64,000 nucleotides of DNA, from contig CABZXO010000002.1 of NCBI GenBank assembly GCA_902529645.1, positions 1 to 64,000 of the forward strand, read 5' to 3'. Shown here piece after piece: positions 27,701 through 36,680 of this stretch; the stretch's first letter is position 1; every line of letters starts with the position of its first letter. The notes under the pieces were generated by a model. The model was given only the letters and a program-made list of their open reading frames with translations, searched no databases and was not told where the DNA came from. The translations under genes and the position numbers were made by a program. Source of the stretch: an uncultured Pelagibacteraceae bacterium. Lineage in GTDB: Bacteria > Pseudomonadota > Alphaproteobacteria > Pelagibacterales > Pelagibacteraceae.

Positions 27701-29431
27701 TTAATAAAGATTTTCTAGCTGATTTTTATATTTTTCAGTAACTTTTTTTCTTTTTACTTTCATTGTTGGTGTCATTAAACCATTTTCAATAGAAAAATTT
27801 TCATCTATTAATTGAATTCTTTTTATCTTTTCTAATAAAGTTAATTTTGTATTTATTTTTTCAATTACTTTATTTATTTTTTCTTTTTCGTTTAAAAAAT
27901 CTTTATTAGGCACAATTAAAGCTACTAAATAATTTTTTTTATCACCATAAACCATGCATTGATCTATCTCAGGCTCATTTGTAATCATATTTTCAATTTT
28001 GGCTGGTGAAATATTATCTCCTCCAGCACTTACTATAATATCTTTTTTTCTATCAGTAATTTTTAAATAACCATCATCCGGATCTATTTCTCCAATATCA
28101 CCGGTATGTAGCCATCCATTTATAATTACTTTCTCAGTTTCTTCTTTTTTATTCCAATATCCTAACATTACATTTTCGCCTTTAACTAATATTTCTCCGT
28201 CTTCTGCAATTTTAACTTCATTTCCTTTAAATGGAGGTCCTACAGTTTCCACTTTAATTTTATGTATTGGATTGCAACTTACTACTGGTGATGTTTCTGT
28301 TAAGCCATATCCCTGAAGTGTCGGTAATCCTATAGAATTTAAAAATTCACCTATTTCTTTATCTAAAGCACCACCACCTGAAACGAAAGCTTTTAAATTT
28401 CCACCGAACTGTTTTTTTATTTTCTTTCTAACTAATTTATCAACTATAAAATCGAGCAATTTTTCATAAAAAGTCATTTTTTGATTTAATAGTTTTTTTC
28501 TTCCCAGACGAAGAGTTGCTTCAATTAATTTTGCTTTAAAACCTGACTGTTTTTTAAAATTCATGTTTATTTTATTGTAAAGGTTTTGGTAAAACCTTGG
28601 GACAGCTGCCATAATTGTAGGCTTTGCTTCAGATATATTTTCTAGAAGTTTTTCAATTTTTTCAGCATAGAATACTCTAGCTCCTACTGCTATCTGTACA
28701 AATTGAAGACAGTGCTCATAAGAATGAGAAAGCGGAAGCCAAGTTAAAAATACTGGTCTTGAATTAAATAATGGTTTTGTAATTTCACACGATCCAACGA
28801 CATTATTCAAAATTCCACCATGACTTAAAACTACTCCTTTAGGATTACCTCCAGTACCAGAAGTATAAATAATACATGCAGGAGAATTTCTTTTTAATTT
28901 ATTATTTTCAATTTTATCCTTTACTAATGAATTATTGCTTAAAATAGAATTATAGTCTAAATATTTTTCTTTATTATTTAAACTTAAATTTTTTGTTACC
29001 TTAGATATTTCATCTAAAGTTATAACTTTTTTAATAAAGTCTTTTTCATTAATTGAATTATTTAATTTTTTTAGCATCTCATTATTTGAAACAATAACTA
29101 AGCTAGGTTCACAATCTTCTATCAAATACTTGTAATCATCTTCTATATAAGTTGTATATGCTGGAACTGTAATACCACCAGCTAACATAATAGCTAAATC
29201 AGAAACGAACCACTCAGGTCTATTCTCAGAAACTAAAAGACATCTATCGCCTTCTTCTATATTTTTCTTAATAACTTTTGATAATTTTAAAATATTTTTT
29301 TCAGTTTGTTCCCAGGTGTATGTTTTTTTATTACTTGGGTTTAGCCATTCTAAAAAAATATCTCTTTTATTTTGTTTATTTGCTTGATTAGTAAATAATT
29401 CTATCAAATTATTTAAATTATCTATATTCAT
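27701..29431 (-). CDS. Long-chain acyl-CoA synthetase (AMP-binding)
   Basis: A 576-residue member of the adenylate-forming family that activates fatty acids to acyl-CoA through an acyl-AMP. The P-loop is YTSGTGGNPKGVVLSHGG (about 190-207). Further motifs are GYGLTETSPVVS, LHTGDIGEID and the hinge DRKKDIIVSAGGDNISPAKIEN. The form resembles the bacterial FadD15/long-chain type more than E. coli FadD. No membrane segment or signal is visible. It stands alone between an AT-rich spacer and tRNA-Leu, so its pathway partners are elsewhere. Confidence 0.9.
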   Translation of the reverse strand: MNIDNLNNLIELFTNQANKQNKRDIFLEWLNPSNKKTYTWEQTEKNILKLSKVIKKNIEEGDRCLLVSENRPEWFVSDLAIMLAGGITVPAYTTYIEDDYKYLIEDCEPSLVIVSNNEMLKKLNNSINEKDFIKKVITLDEISKVTKNLSLNNKEKYLDYNSILSNNSLVKDKIENNKLKRNSPACIIYTSGTGGNPKGVVLSHGGILNNVVGSCEITKPLFNSRPVFLTWLPLSHSYEHCLQFVQIAVGARVFYAEKIEKLLENISEAKPTIMAAVPRFYQNLYNKINMNFKKQSGFKAKLIEATLRLGRKKLLNQKMTFYEKLLDFIVDKLVRKKIKKQFGGNLKAFVSGGGALDKEIGEFLNSIGLPTLQGYGLTETSPVVSCNPIHKIKVETVGPPFKGNEVKIAEDGEILVKGENVMLGYWNKKEETEKVIINGWLHTGDIGEIDPDDGYLKITDRKKDIIVSAGGDNISPAKIENMITNEPEIDQCMVYGDKKNYLVALIVPNKDFLNEKEKINKVIEKINTKLTLLEKIKRIQLIDENFSIENGLMTPTMKVKRKKVTEKYKNQLENLY

Positions 29432-29438
29432 AGTTTTT

Positions 29439-29523
29439 TGGTGGGCGAAGAGAGAATCGAACTCTCACTTCTTGCGAAACACGATTTTGAGTCGTGCGCG
29501 TCTACCAGTTCCGCCATTCGCCC
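29439..29523 (-). tRNA. tRNA-Leu (anticodon CAA)
   Basis: An 85-nt class II tRNA on the minus strand. The acceptor GGGCGAA pairs with TTCGCCC. The anticodon stem CACGA/TCGTG closes CTCAAAA with anticodon CAA. A long variable arm is present and the 3' CCA is encoded. A good -10 (TATAAT, 29539-29544 on the minus strand) lies 15 nt before its 5' end. Confidence 0.97.
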
Positions 29524-29584
29524 TTGGTATTCAATTAAATTATATTTAATAGTATAAGAACTGAATTTATATTAAAACCAAAAA

Positions 29585-30190
29585 ATGTTTCAAACACTTT
29601 ACAAAAAATGTTTAGAATTAGCTGCGCATAAAAGTTCAAAATTTTATTTAGGGCTTGTATCTTTTATTGAAAGTTCTTTTTTCCCTATACCTCCAGATGC
29701 AATGATAATTCCAATGGTAATTGCTAAAAAAAAGGGATATTTGAAAATATTTTTAATAGCATCAATATTTTCAGTTCTTGGAGGGATTTTTGGATATTTG
29801 ATAGGTTATTTATTTTTTGATTTAGCAATGTATGTAATCGAATTTTATGGTTATCAAGATAAAGTTGAAAATTTAAAATTAAGCATGTCTCAAGGGAGTG
29901 GATTCCTCGCTTGGCTGAGTATTCTTTTTTTAGCTGGCTTTACACCATTGCCCTATAAAGCCTTTACGATTTCAAGTGGTTTAATTGCTTTTAATCTTCC
30001 TATTTTTATAATTGTTAGCTTAATTTCAAGAAGCCTGAGATTTTTTATAGTTGCTTATTTATCTTATAAATTTGGGAAGTTGTTTACAGAGTTCATAGAA
30101 AAACATGGATCAAAATGGTTCACCACAATTGGAATTATTATAGTTATAATATTTATTATTATTTATTTATTTTTAAAATTTAATGGTTGA
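29585..30190 (+). CDS. DedA-family membrane protein (YqaA type)
   Basis: A 201-residue integral membrane protein with the VTT/SNARE-associated fold. It has ESSFFPIPPDAMIIPM (about 29-44), GGIFGYLIGYLFF, and the second re-entrant region FTPLPYKAFTISSGLIAFN. DedA proteins act as lipid scramblases or flippases, including for undecaprenyl phosphate. The exact lipid here is not known. The last 8 nt overlap the dsbB-like gene, so they are coupled. Confidence 0.87.
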   Translation: MFQTLYKKCLELAAHKSSKFYLGLVSFIESSFFPIPPDAMIIPMVIAKKKGYLKIFLIASIFSVLGGIFGYLIGYLFFDLAMYVIEFYGYQDKVENLKLSMSQGSGFLAWLSILFLAGFTPLPYKAFTISSGLIAFNLPIFIIVSLISRSLRFFIVAYLSYKFGKLFTEFIEKHGSKWFTTIGIIIVIIFIIIYLFLKFNG

Positions 30191-30668
30191 GATTAGCAAA
30201 ACAATAACATTAAAATTAATTTTTATAATTAGCATCATTGCTTTAGCTTCAGCATTTTTTATTGAATATATTCTAGGTCATCAACCTTGCAACTTGTGTA
30301 TACTTGAAAGAATTCCATATCTATTAGCATTAATAATTATTGTATTAAATTATAAATTTATAAATCTAGAAAAATATTTTATTCTTTCTCTTATTTTAAT
30401 TTTTTTAGCCGCTACTATTTTATCTCTATATCATTTAGGTATTGAGCAAGGTTATATTGAAGAATCATTAGTTTGCGATTTAAAAAATGGCTCCAATTTA
30501 CTCACAAAAGAGGACATATTGAAACAATTGCAAGAAAAAAATGTAAGTTGCAAAGATGTTACATTTAAAATTTTAGGATTATCGCTTACAAGCTACAATA
30601 TTATAATATCAATATTAATAGTTTATTTTACAACAAAAACTTATTTAAGTTATGACAATAATAAATAA
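30183..30668 (+). CDS. dsbB: Disulfide bond formation protein, DsbB family
   Basis: A 161-residue protein with four membrane segments. The first periplasmic pair is CNLC (HQPCNLCILERIPY, about 35-48). The second pair is Cys in ESLVCDLKNG and Cys in KNVSCKDV, the two redox pairs that pass electrons from DsbA to ubiquinone. It overlaps the upstream DedA gene by 8 nt and the downstream coq7 by 17 nt. The link to coq7 fits its need for ubiquinone. Confidence 0.9.
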   Translation: MVEISKTITLKLIFIISIIALASAFFIEYILGHQPCNLCILERIPYLLALIIIVLNYKFINLEKYFILSLILIFLAATILSLYHLGIEQGYIEESLVCDLKNGSNLLTKEDILKQLQEKNVSCKDVTFKILGLSLTSYNIIISILIVYFTTKTYLSYDNNK

Positions 30669-31185
30669 AAAGAAAATAGAAGAATTCATTAGAGTTGATC
30701 ATGCTGGAGAACGTGGTGCTGTTAAAATTTATGAAGGACAGTTGCTAGCTCTAAACACATTAGTTAAAGATGAAGCTTTAAAAAAAACAATTGAGGAAAT
30801 GAAAGTTCATGAAAAAGAACATTCTGATTATTTTGAAGAAGAAATTAAAAAAAGAAATATAAAACCAACAAAATTTTTACCCTTATGGGATTTATTAGGT
30901 GTAGGATTAGGGTTTGGTTCAACTTTGCTTGGAAAGAAAGCAGCTATGCTTTGCACTGCCTCTGTTGAGGAAGTTATAGATGAGCATTATTTAAACCAAA
31001 TAAAACAACTTGATAAAAGTGAACCAAAACTTAAAAAAAAAATAATTAAATTTAGAGAAGATGAATTAAGTCATAAAGATATTGCTTATGAAAAGGGTGC
31101 AACAAAAGAAGGTCCTTACTCTATATTAGATAAAATTATTAAAACTGGATCAAAAATTGCAATAAATATTTCTGAGAAAATTTAA
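30652..31185 (+). CDS. coq7: Demethoxyubiquinone hydroxylase
   Basis: A 177-residue di-iron monooxygenase that carries out a late, oxygen-dependent ring hydroxylation in ubiquinone synthesis. The carboxylate ligands are in RVDHAGERGAVKIYEGQ, EMKVHEKEHSDYF, SVEEVIDEHYLNQ and FREDELSHKDIAYE, giving the repeated E...ExxH pattern of the family. Its first 17 nt lie inside dsbB. ubiE and ubiB, two other ubiquinone genes, occur 10 kb away. The stop interlocks with the HNH gene by TTAA. Confidence 0.95.
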   Translation: MTIINKKKIEEFIRVDHAGERGAVKIYEGQLLALNTLVKDEALKKTIEEMKVHEKEHSDYFEEEIKKRNIKPTKFLPLWDLLGVGLGFGSTLLGKKAAMLCTASVEEVIDEHYLNQIKQLDKSEPKLKKKIIKFREDELSHKDIAYEKGATKEGPYSILDKIIKTGSKIAINISEKI

Positions 31186-31751
31186 GATTCTAGTTCTACA
31201 TCCCAATATAGGTAATCCATCCAGCTTTTATGTAAAAAATTTGGTGGAAAATTTTTACCATTTTTGTGTAGATCCTCTGTTGATGGTCGATAAGGGTACT
31301 GATGCAGCTTCATCCCTGAATGCTTTAATAGTTTTCCACCCTTTTTTACATTGCATGCAGAACAAGCTGTTACAACATTATCCCAATTAGTTTCACCTCC
31401 TTTTGATCTAGGTAATAGATGATCAAAAGTTAACTCTTCATTGCTTCCACAATATTGGCAGGAAAATTTATCTCTTAAAAACACATTAAATCTAGTAAAA
31501 CTTGGTTTGCTTTGAGGAACAATATAATCCTTTAATGCGATAACACTTGGTAATTTCATATTAAATGATGGACTTCTTATAGTCCTATCATAATTACTAA
31601 CAATAATAACTCTGTCCAGAAAAACAGATTTAACTGTATCCTGCCATGACCACAAAGATAAAGGGTAGTAACTCAAAGGTCTATAGTCTGCATTAAGTAC
31701 TAGCGCAGGACACTTTTCTAATGAAACATTTTGTTCAATAAAGTTATTCAT
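31182..31751 (-). CDS. HNH endonuclease domain protein
   Basis: A 189-residue protein with a C-terminal HNH domain. The zinc knuckles CQYC (about residue 99) and CSAC enclose the HNH core FDHLLPRSKGGETNWDNVVTA. The N-terminal ~85 residues (CPALVLNADYRPLSYYPLSLWSWQDTVK) are conserved in a widespread group of chromosomal HNH proteins of unknown role. No methylase, integrase or homing-intron signs lie nearby, so it looks like a resident gene, not a mobile one. Confidence 0.88.
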   Translation of the reverse strand: MNNFIEQNVSLEKCPALVLNADYRPLSYYPLSLWSWQDTVKSVFLDRVIIVSNYDRTIRSPSFNMKLPSVIALKDYIVPQSKPSFTRFNVFLRDKFSCQYCGSNEELTFDHLLPRSKGGETNWDNVVTACSACNVKKGGKLLKHSGMKLHQYPYRPSTEDLHKNGKNFPPNFLHKSWMDYLYWDVELES

Positions 31752-31799
31752 TGATTTAATTTTAACTTAGTTGAACAATTTTATCAATAATAAGAGATG

Positions 31800-32450
31800 T
31801 TAAATTTTATTTAAAATAAAATTTAAAGCTGTACTTGATGCTTCAATAGGAATATGATGATCACAATTTTTTATTAATAGTGTATCAACTTTAACGTTGT
31901 TCCTGATTAAAAAATCTTTTGCTTCTAGTAAATGTGTTGATGGGACAATTTGATCAGCTTCACCATGTATAAGTAATGTTTCAGTTTTATTTTTGATTCT
32001 ATTTTTTAAATCATTCTGATTTATAATCTTTCCAGAAAAACCAACTATACATAAAAAATTTTCTCTCAATGTAAGACCAACATTTATAGACATCATGCAT
32101 CCCTGACTGAATCCTGTTAAACATATTTGATTATTTGATAACTTGAACTCTTTTTTTATTTCATTAATAAATTTTTTTAAAACTTCTTCAGCCTTAATTG
32201 ATTGTTCTAATATGTAATCAGAATCCTCTTTTGTTAAATCAAACCATTGATAACCGGAGGGATTTATAGTACATGGCTCATGACCATTTGGACAAATAAA
32301 GACTGTATTAGGCATATATCTCTTCCAGTTTAAAGATAGCATGCTAATATCCTTTCCATCACCTCCATAACCATGAAGTAAAATAATTGCATTTTTAATT
32401 TCAACACCATTTTCTGGTTTAATAATTATGGAATCTAGGCAAAATGTCAT
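31800..32450 (-). CDS. Phospholipase/carboxylesterase-type alpha/beta hydrolase
   Basis: A 216-residue serine esterase. It has AIILLHGYGGDGKD (about 21-34), the nucleophile elbow TGFSQGCMMS (Ser near 116), the acid in HGEADQIVPSTH and the histidine in CDHHIPIEA. This is the pattern of the YpfH/acyl-protein thioesterase family. The substrate is unknown. No signal peptide, so cytosolic. It runs divergently from the small HIG1-like gene across a 49-bp gap. Confidence 0.87.
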   Translation of the reverse strand: MTFCLDSIIIKPENGVEIKNAIILLHGYGGDGKDISMLSLNWKRYMPNTVFICPNGHEPCTINPSGYQWFDLTKEDSDYILEQSIKAEEVLKKFINEIKKEFKLSNNQICLTGFSQGCMMSINVGLTLRENFLCIVGFSGKIINQNDLKNRIKNKTETLLIHGEADQIVPSTHLLEAKDFLIRNNVKVDTLLIKNCDHHIPIEASSTALNFILNKI

Positions 32451-32499
32451 AGTAGATAAATTATGTTTTTTATGTCAAAACACAATCTAAAATAAAAAA

Positions 32500-32703
32500 A
32501 TGATTTCAGGAATATTAGTAAAAGTTTTGTCAATAGCCCTTTTGATAGCTGTAGGGATAGTTTTAATCTTAGGTATTGGGACTCTTTTTAAGGGAGGAGA
32601 GACAAGTAAAAAATATTCAAATAAATTAATGCAGTTAAGAGTTATTTTGCAGTTTATTGCTATTATTGCTTTAGTTGGCTTTGCTTACTTTTTTAAAAAT
32701 TAG
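32500..32703 (+). CDS. Twin-transmembrane HIG1-domain-like protein
   Basis: A 67-residue protein with two hydrophobic helices (about 4-27 and 46-64) joined by a short charged loop containing KGGETSKKYSNKLMQLRV. That arrangement and loop match small alphaproteobacterial HIG1-domain proteins, related to mitochondrial factors that associate with cytochrome c oxidase. A respiratory-complex role is inferred only. Its stop shares 4 nt with the TlpA-like gene. Confidence 0.75.
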   Translation: MISGILVKVLSIALLIAVGIVLILGIGTLFKGGETSKKYSNKLMQLRVILQFIAIIALVGFAYFFKN

Positions 32704-33209
32704 TTAAATTTTTTTATCCAATTAACAAAATTTTTATCTTCAAAATCAATTGAACCTATTATTCTGGCAAATTCTTGACCCTCTTTATTAATTAGAATTG
32801 TTGTAGGGACACCTCTTAAACTAAACATTTTTGCTAATGTAGTAGGTGGGTCAAAATAAGGTTCAAAATTTTTAATGTTAAGTTCTATAAAAAATTTATT
32901 AACTTTTGTTAAAGTTTCTTTTCCAATATTAATTGGAAAAATTTTTATTTTATCTAATTCTGGGTTAGCTTGGAGTTTATCTAAAGATGGCATTTCTTCT
33001 TTACAAGGTTCACACCAAGTCGCCCAAAAATTTAATATCAATAAGTACCCAGTGTATTCATTGATATTAATTTTTTGATCATTTTTGTCTAAAAAAATAA
33101 CATTATCATGTATTTTAGGTATTTTATGGATTACAATATTTTTAATACCAGGTAGTTCTTCAGCTACGACATTTGTTATCAAAAAAATAAATATTATTAA
33201 AAATCTCAT
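32700..33209 (-). CDS. TlpA/ResA-like thiol-disulfide oxidoreductase
   Basis: A 169-residue thioredoxin-fold protein. An N-terminal signal or anchor (MRFLIIFIFLITNVVAEE) sends it to the periplasm. The active site is NFWATWCEPCKEEMPS (CEPC near 70-73), with the cis-proline loop RGVPTTILIN. Such proteins usually reduce apocytochrome c or cuproprotein thiols. There is no cytochrome maturation gene beside it. Its start lies only 24 bp from the divergent argH start. Confidence 0.88.
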   Translation of the reverse strand: MRFLIIFIFLITNVVAEELPGIKNIVIHKIPKIHDNVIFLDKNDQKININEYTGYLLILNFWATWCEPCKEEMPSLDKLQANPELDKIKIFPINIGKETLTKVNKFFIELNIKNFEPYFDPPTTLAKMFSLRGVPTTILINKEGQEFARIIGSIDFEDKNFVNWIKKFN

Positions 33210-33233
33210 GTTAAATAGGTATAATTAAATATC
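33210..33233. promoter_or_regulatory. 24-bp shared divergent promoter of tlpA-like gene and argH
   Basis: On the plus strand TATAAT (33220-33225) lies 8 nt before the argH ATG. On the minus strand TATACC overlaps the same bases and lies 9 nt before the tlpA-like ATG. Both transcripts would start at or next to the A of ATG, so both mRNAs are probably leaderless and their promoters compete for one site. Confidence 0.5.
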
Positions 33234-34625
33234 ATGGCAAAAAATAAAAACAACCAAGCAATCTGGACGACGCGGATTAAAAAAAATACATCGAGTTTAT
33301 TTCAAAAAGTTGGTAATTCAATAGATATTGATAAAAGACTTTATAAAGAAGACATCCAGGGATCAATTGCTCATGTTGAGATGCTTTTTAAACAAAAAAT
33401 AATTTCATTTAAAATAAAAAATAAAATTATTTATGGACTAACAAAAATTGATAAGGAAATCACAAAAAATAAATTTGAGTTTGATAAAAAATATGAAGAT
33501 ATTCATATCAATATCGAAAAGAGACTTTTTCAAATTATAGGTGAAGAAGCTGGTTACGTTCACACTGCAAGATCAAGAAATGATCAAGTAATTACTGATT
33601 TCAAAATTTGGATGAAAAAATCAATCAACGAAATAAATAATAACATTAATAAAGTTATTAAGAGTACAATTAAGTTAGCTGAAAAAAATGTTGAGACTAT
33701 TATGCCTGGATTTACACATCTTAAAAATGCTCAAGCTATCTCTTTTGCACATTATTTAATGTCTTATGTAGAAATGTTTAATAGAGACAAAAAGAGATTT
33801 GCTAATAATTTAGACAGTTTAAATGAAAATCCTTTAGGTGTTGCGGCTTTAGCAGGAACATCATTTAATATAGATAGAAATTATACAACCAAAAAACTTG
33901 GTTTTAAAGTACCTACAAATAATTCTATTGATACAGTTTCAGATAGAGATTTTGTTTTAGATTTTTTATACGCTTCATCTGTGTGTGCTATGCATATTTC
34001 TAGAATTGCTGAAGAGTTGATTATTTGGAATTCGGATGCTTTTAACTTGATCAATTTATCTGATAAAGTTGTTACCGGATCGTCTATAATGCCACAAAAG
34101 AAGAATCCTGATCTTTTAGAGTACTTGCGTGGAAAATCGGGAAGCGCTTATGGAAATTTATTTTCGATGCTTACAATTTTAAAAGGCTTACCATTGTCTT
34201 ATTTTAAAGATCTGCAAGACGATAAGGAGATTGTTTTTAAATCAAACGACAATCTAAATAATTGTTTAAAAATTTTCGATGAAATACTAAAAAATTGTAA
34301 TCCAAATAAGAGTAAAATGTTAGAACTTGCTAATTCTGGATATATTACAGCCACTGATTTAGCTGATTATCTTGTGCAAAATCACTCAATGTCTTTTAGA
34401 AAAGCATACCAAAAAACTGCTGCTGTAGTTAATTTGGCTGAAAAAAGAAAAAAGAAGTTAAATGAATTAACTTTAGATGAGTTAAAGAAAATTGAACCCA
34501 AACTTAAAGAAGATGTATTAAAAGTATTTAATTTAAAAAATTCAATTAATTTGAAAAAATCTTATGGTGGAACTTCTTTTGATAATATTAAAAAAATGAT
34601 AATGAAATATAAAAGAGAAAAATGA
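33234..34625 (+). CDS. argH: Argininosuccinate lyase
   Basis: A 463-residue enzyme that splits argininosuccinate into arginine and fumarate, the last step of arginine synthesis. The fumarase-superfamily signature GSSIMPQKKNPD (about 281-292) is intact, with TARSRNDQVITDFKIW and GFTHLKNAQAISFAHY upstream. Length is normal. It is followed by lptM (4-nt overlap) and lysA, a neighbourhood seen in many Proteobacteria. It appears to be transcribed as a leaderless message. Confidence 0.97.
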   Translation: MAKNKNNQAIWTTRIKKNTSSLFQKVGNSIDIDKRLYKEDIQGSIAHVEMLFKQKIISFKIKNKIIYGLTKIDKEITKNKFEFDKKYEDIHINIEKRLFQIIGEEAGYVHTARSRNDQVITDFKIWMKKSINEINNNINKVIKSTIKLAEKNVETIMPGFTHLKNAQAISFAHYLMSYVEMFNRDKKRFANNLDSLNENPLGVAALAGTSFNIDRNYTTKKLGFKVPTNNSIDTVSDRDFVLDFLYASSVCAMHISRIAEELIIWNSDAFNLINLSDKVVTGSSIMPQKKNPDLLEYLRGKSGSAYGNLFSMLTILKGLPLSYFKDLQDDKEIVFKSNDNLNNCLKIFDEILKNCNPNKSKMLELANSGYITATDLADYLVQNHSMSFRKAYQKTAAVVNLAEKRKKKLNELTLDELKKIEPKLKEDVLKVFNLKNSINLKKSYGGTSFDNIKKMIMKYKREK

Positions 34626-34747
34626 TTAAAAAATTTACCATAATTATATTGTTATTTTGTGCTGTTATTTCTTGTGGAAAAAAAGGTGATCCTAAATACG
34701 TAGACCCAGATAAAAAAGCAGAAATAAAAAAGTTTCACTTAACTTAG
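34622..34747 (+). CDS. lptM: Small lipoprotein LptM-like
   Basis: A 41-residue lipoprotein. The signal segment KKFTIIILLFCAVISC ends in a lipobox-like VISC with the acylated Cys near residue 18. The short mature part begins GKKGDPKYVDPD, matching the GxKGxxYxP pattern of LptM (YifL), which aids maturation of the LptDE outer-membrane translocon. ATG overlaps the argH stop (ATGA), and lysA starts 4 nt later. The argH-lptM-lysA order is typical. A short gene easily missed by automatic calling. Confidence 0.85.
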   Translation: MIKKFTIIILLFCAVISCGKKGDPKYVDPDKKAEIKKFHLT

Positions 34748-34751
34748 CTTA

Positions 34752-35966
34752 ATGAAATACATAAATAAAACACTAACAATAGAAAAAATTAATCTCCAAA
34801 AAATTGCAAATAAATTTGGAACTCCATTTTATTCTTACTCCTATTCTAAATTAAAAGAAAATATTAATAATTTTAAAAAAAACTTCAGATCTTTTTCACC
34901 ACTTATCTGCTTTGCGGTTAAATCCAACACAAATATTAATATAATTAGAGAAATTAAAAAATTTGGATTAGGTGCTGATGTTGTTTCAGTAGGAGAACTG
35001 ATGATGGCACTAAAAGCAGGAATTAATCCAAGCAAAATAGTATTTTCTGGTGTTGGTAAAACAACAAATGAAATCAGCTTTGCTATTGATAAAAAAATTT
35101 TGCTTATTAACGCTGAGTCTTTAAGTGAAATAAAAGAAATAAATCGAATAGCAAAATCAAAAAATAAAAGAATAAAAATTGGTGTGAGGCTAAACCCCAA
35201 CACAGATGCAAAAACATTGAGTCAAATATCCACTGGGAAAAAAGAAAATAAATTTGGTGTAAATAAAAATACATTCTATGAAATTATAAATTATTGCGAA
35301 AATTCAAAAAATATTGATTTAAAATGTCTAAGTGTTCATATAGGCAGTCAAATTTTAGATCATAGACCTTATGAAAAAATGCTTAAAGCGGTCAGTCAAA
35401 TTCTAAGTAAAACAAACCATAAATTTGAATTTATAGATTTAGGTGGAGGTATGGGCATTACTTACACTGACAAAAATAAAAAACTTAATTATAAAAAATA
35501 CAACACAGCTATTCTCAAATTTTTAAGAAAACATAAAGTTAAAATTATATTTGAGCCAGGTAGATCAATTATTGGCGATACCGGGACATTAGTGTCAAAA
35601 ATAATCTATATTAAAGATAGCGGAAGTAAAAAATTTATAATTTTAGATGCTGCAATGAATGATTTAATGAGACCTGCTTTGTATGGTGCATTTCATAAAA
35701 CTTTACCTGTTACAAAATCCAACAAAATATCTAAAAAACCGTATGAATTTGTAGGTCCAATTTGTGAGAGTACAGATAAATTTGTTACATTAAAAAAATT
35801 TCAAGTGTTGAATGAAAAAGATTTAATAGCAATATGTGATGTGGGAGCTTATGGAATGTCACTTAGCTCAAATTATAATTTAAGACCTAAACCAATAGAA
35901 TTATTAATAAAAGGATCAAAAATTAAAGTAATAAGAAAAAGACAAAAGCATAAAGATATAATTTAG
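34752..35966 (+). CDS. lysA: Diaminopimelate decarboxylase
   Basis: A 404-residue PLP enzyme that makes lysine from meso-diaminopimelate. The PLP lysine is in CFAVKSNTN (about residue 56). The HIGSQI motif, the glycine loop LGGGMGITY and the phosphate-side EPGRSIIGD follow. The C-terminal CESTDKF and the tyrosine region DVGAYGMSLSSNYN complete the alanine-racemase-like fold. It is coupled to lptM and argH. No dapF is adjacent, unlike in E. coli. Confidence 0.96.
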   Translation: MKYINKTLTIEKINLQKIANKFGTPFYSYSYSKLKENINNFKKNFRSFSPLICFAVKSNTNINIIREIKKFGLGADVVSVGELMMALKAGINPSKIVFSGVGKTTNEISFAIDKKILLINAESLSEIKEINRIAKSKNKRIKIGVRLNPNTDAKTLSQISTGKKENKFGVNKNTFYEIINYCENSKNIDLKCLSVHIGSQILDHRPYEKMLKAVSQILSKTNHKFEFIDLGGGMGITYTDKNKKLNYKKYNTAILKFLRKHKVKIIFEPGRSIIGDTGTLVSKIIYIKDSGSKKFIILDAAMNDLMRPALYGAFHKTLPVTKSNKISKKPYEFVGPICESTDKFVTLKKFQVLNEKDLIAICDVGAYGMSLSSNYNLRPKPIELLIKGSKIKVIRKRQKHKDII

Positions 35967-35978
35967 CTTTTGACAAAA

Positions 35979-36680
35979 ATGATAAGAAACTTTTTATTTT
36001 CAATATTGTTTTTCACTGGAATCATTTTTATTTCGATAATTTTTTTACCATCATTTTTTTTGCCTAAACAGGTAGTTTTGATAGGAGGTAAATTAATGGG
36101 CCATTGGGCCAGTTTTTGTTTAAGGTTTGTTCTGTCAGTAAAAATTTCAATTAAAGGAAAAGAAAATATTGTTAATAATAAAAAATTTTTTATAGCAGCA
36201 TCTCATCAATCAATGTTTGAAACTTTTTATTTACAAACTATCTTTAACTCACCTGTATTTATTCTAAAAAAAGAATTATTGTTAATTCCAATTTTTGGTT
36301 GGTACTTAAAAAAAATAGGATCAATTTCAATAAAAAGAAACAAAGTTACAAAAGATAACTTAGGTTTTTTCGATGATATTTCAAAAATGATGGCTACTTC
36401 TAATAGACCTTTAATTATTTTTCCTCAAGGAACTAGAGTTCTTCCAGATGAAAGACCACCTTTTAAAAAAGGTGCTTCGAGAATTTATGAACAGCTAAAT
36501 GTTGCTTGTCAGCCAGTTGCAATTAACTCTGGATATGTGTGGCCTAAAAAAGGTAAAAAGAAATCTAATAAAACAATTACAATCTCTATTCTAAAATCAA
36601 TTCCTTCTGGGTTAACAAAGGAAAATTTTATTCAAATTCTTGAAAAAAGTATTTATTCAGAGTTAGATTTAATTAATTAG
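35979..36680 (+). CDS. plsC: 1-acyl-sn-glycerol-3-phosphate acyltransferase (PlsC-like)
   Basis: A 233-residue membrane-anchored acyltransferase for phospholipid synthesis. An N-terminal hydrophobic helix (FLFSILFFTGIIFISIIFL) is followed by the catalytic motif HQSMFE (H-X4-E, where many have H-X4-D), then KKELLLIPIFGWYLKKIGSI and the glycerophosphate-binding FPQGTR. I chose ATG at 35979; the frame extends to a TTG at 35970, 3 nt after lysA. The H-X4-E variant is common in alphaproteobacterial paralogues, so substrate choice is uncertain. Stop codon interlocks with dnaN (TTAG). Confidence 0.88.
   Translation: MIRNFLFSILFFTGIIFISIIFLPSFFLPKQVVLIGGKLMGHWASFCLRFVLSVKISIKGKENIVNNKKFFIAASHQSMFETFYLQTIFNSPVFILKKELLLIPIFGWYLKKIGSISIKRNKVTKDNLGFFDDISKMMATSNRPLIIFPQGTRVLPDERPPFKKGASRIYEQLNVACQPVAINSGYVWPKKGKKKSNKTITISILKSIPSGLTKENFIQILEKSIYSELDLIN

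Noticed and set aside
31182..31751. HNH gene as a homing or mobile element
   Set aside because: No intron, inverted repeats, integrase or methylase nearby, and its neighbours are compactly joined core genes.
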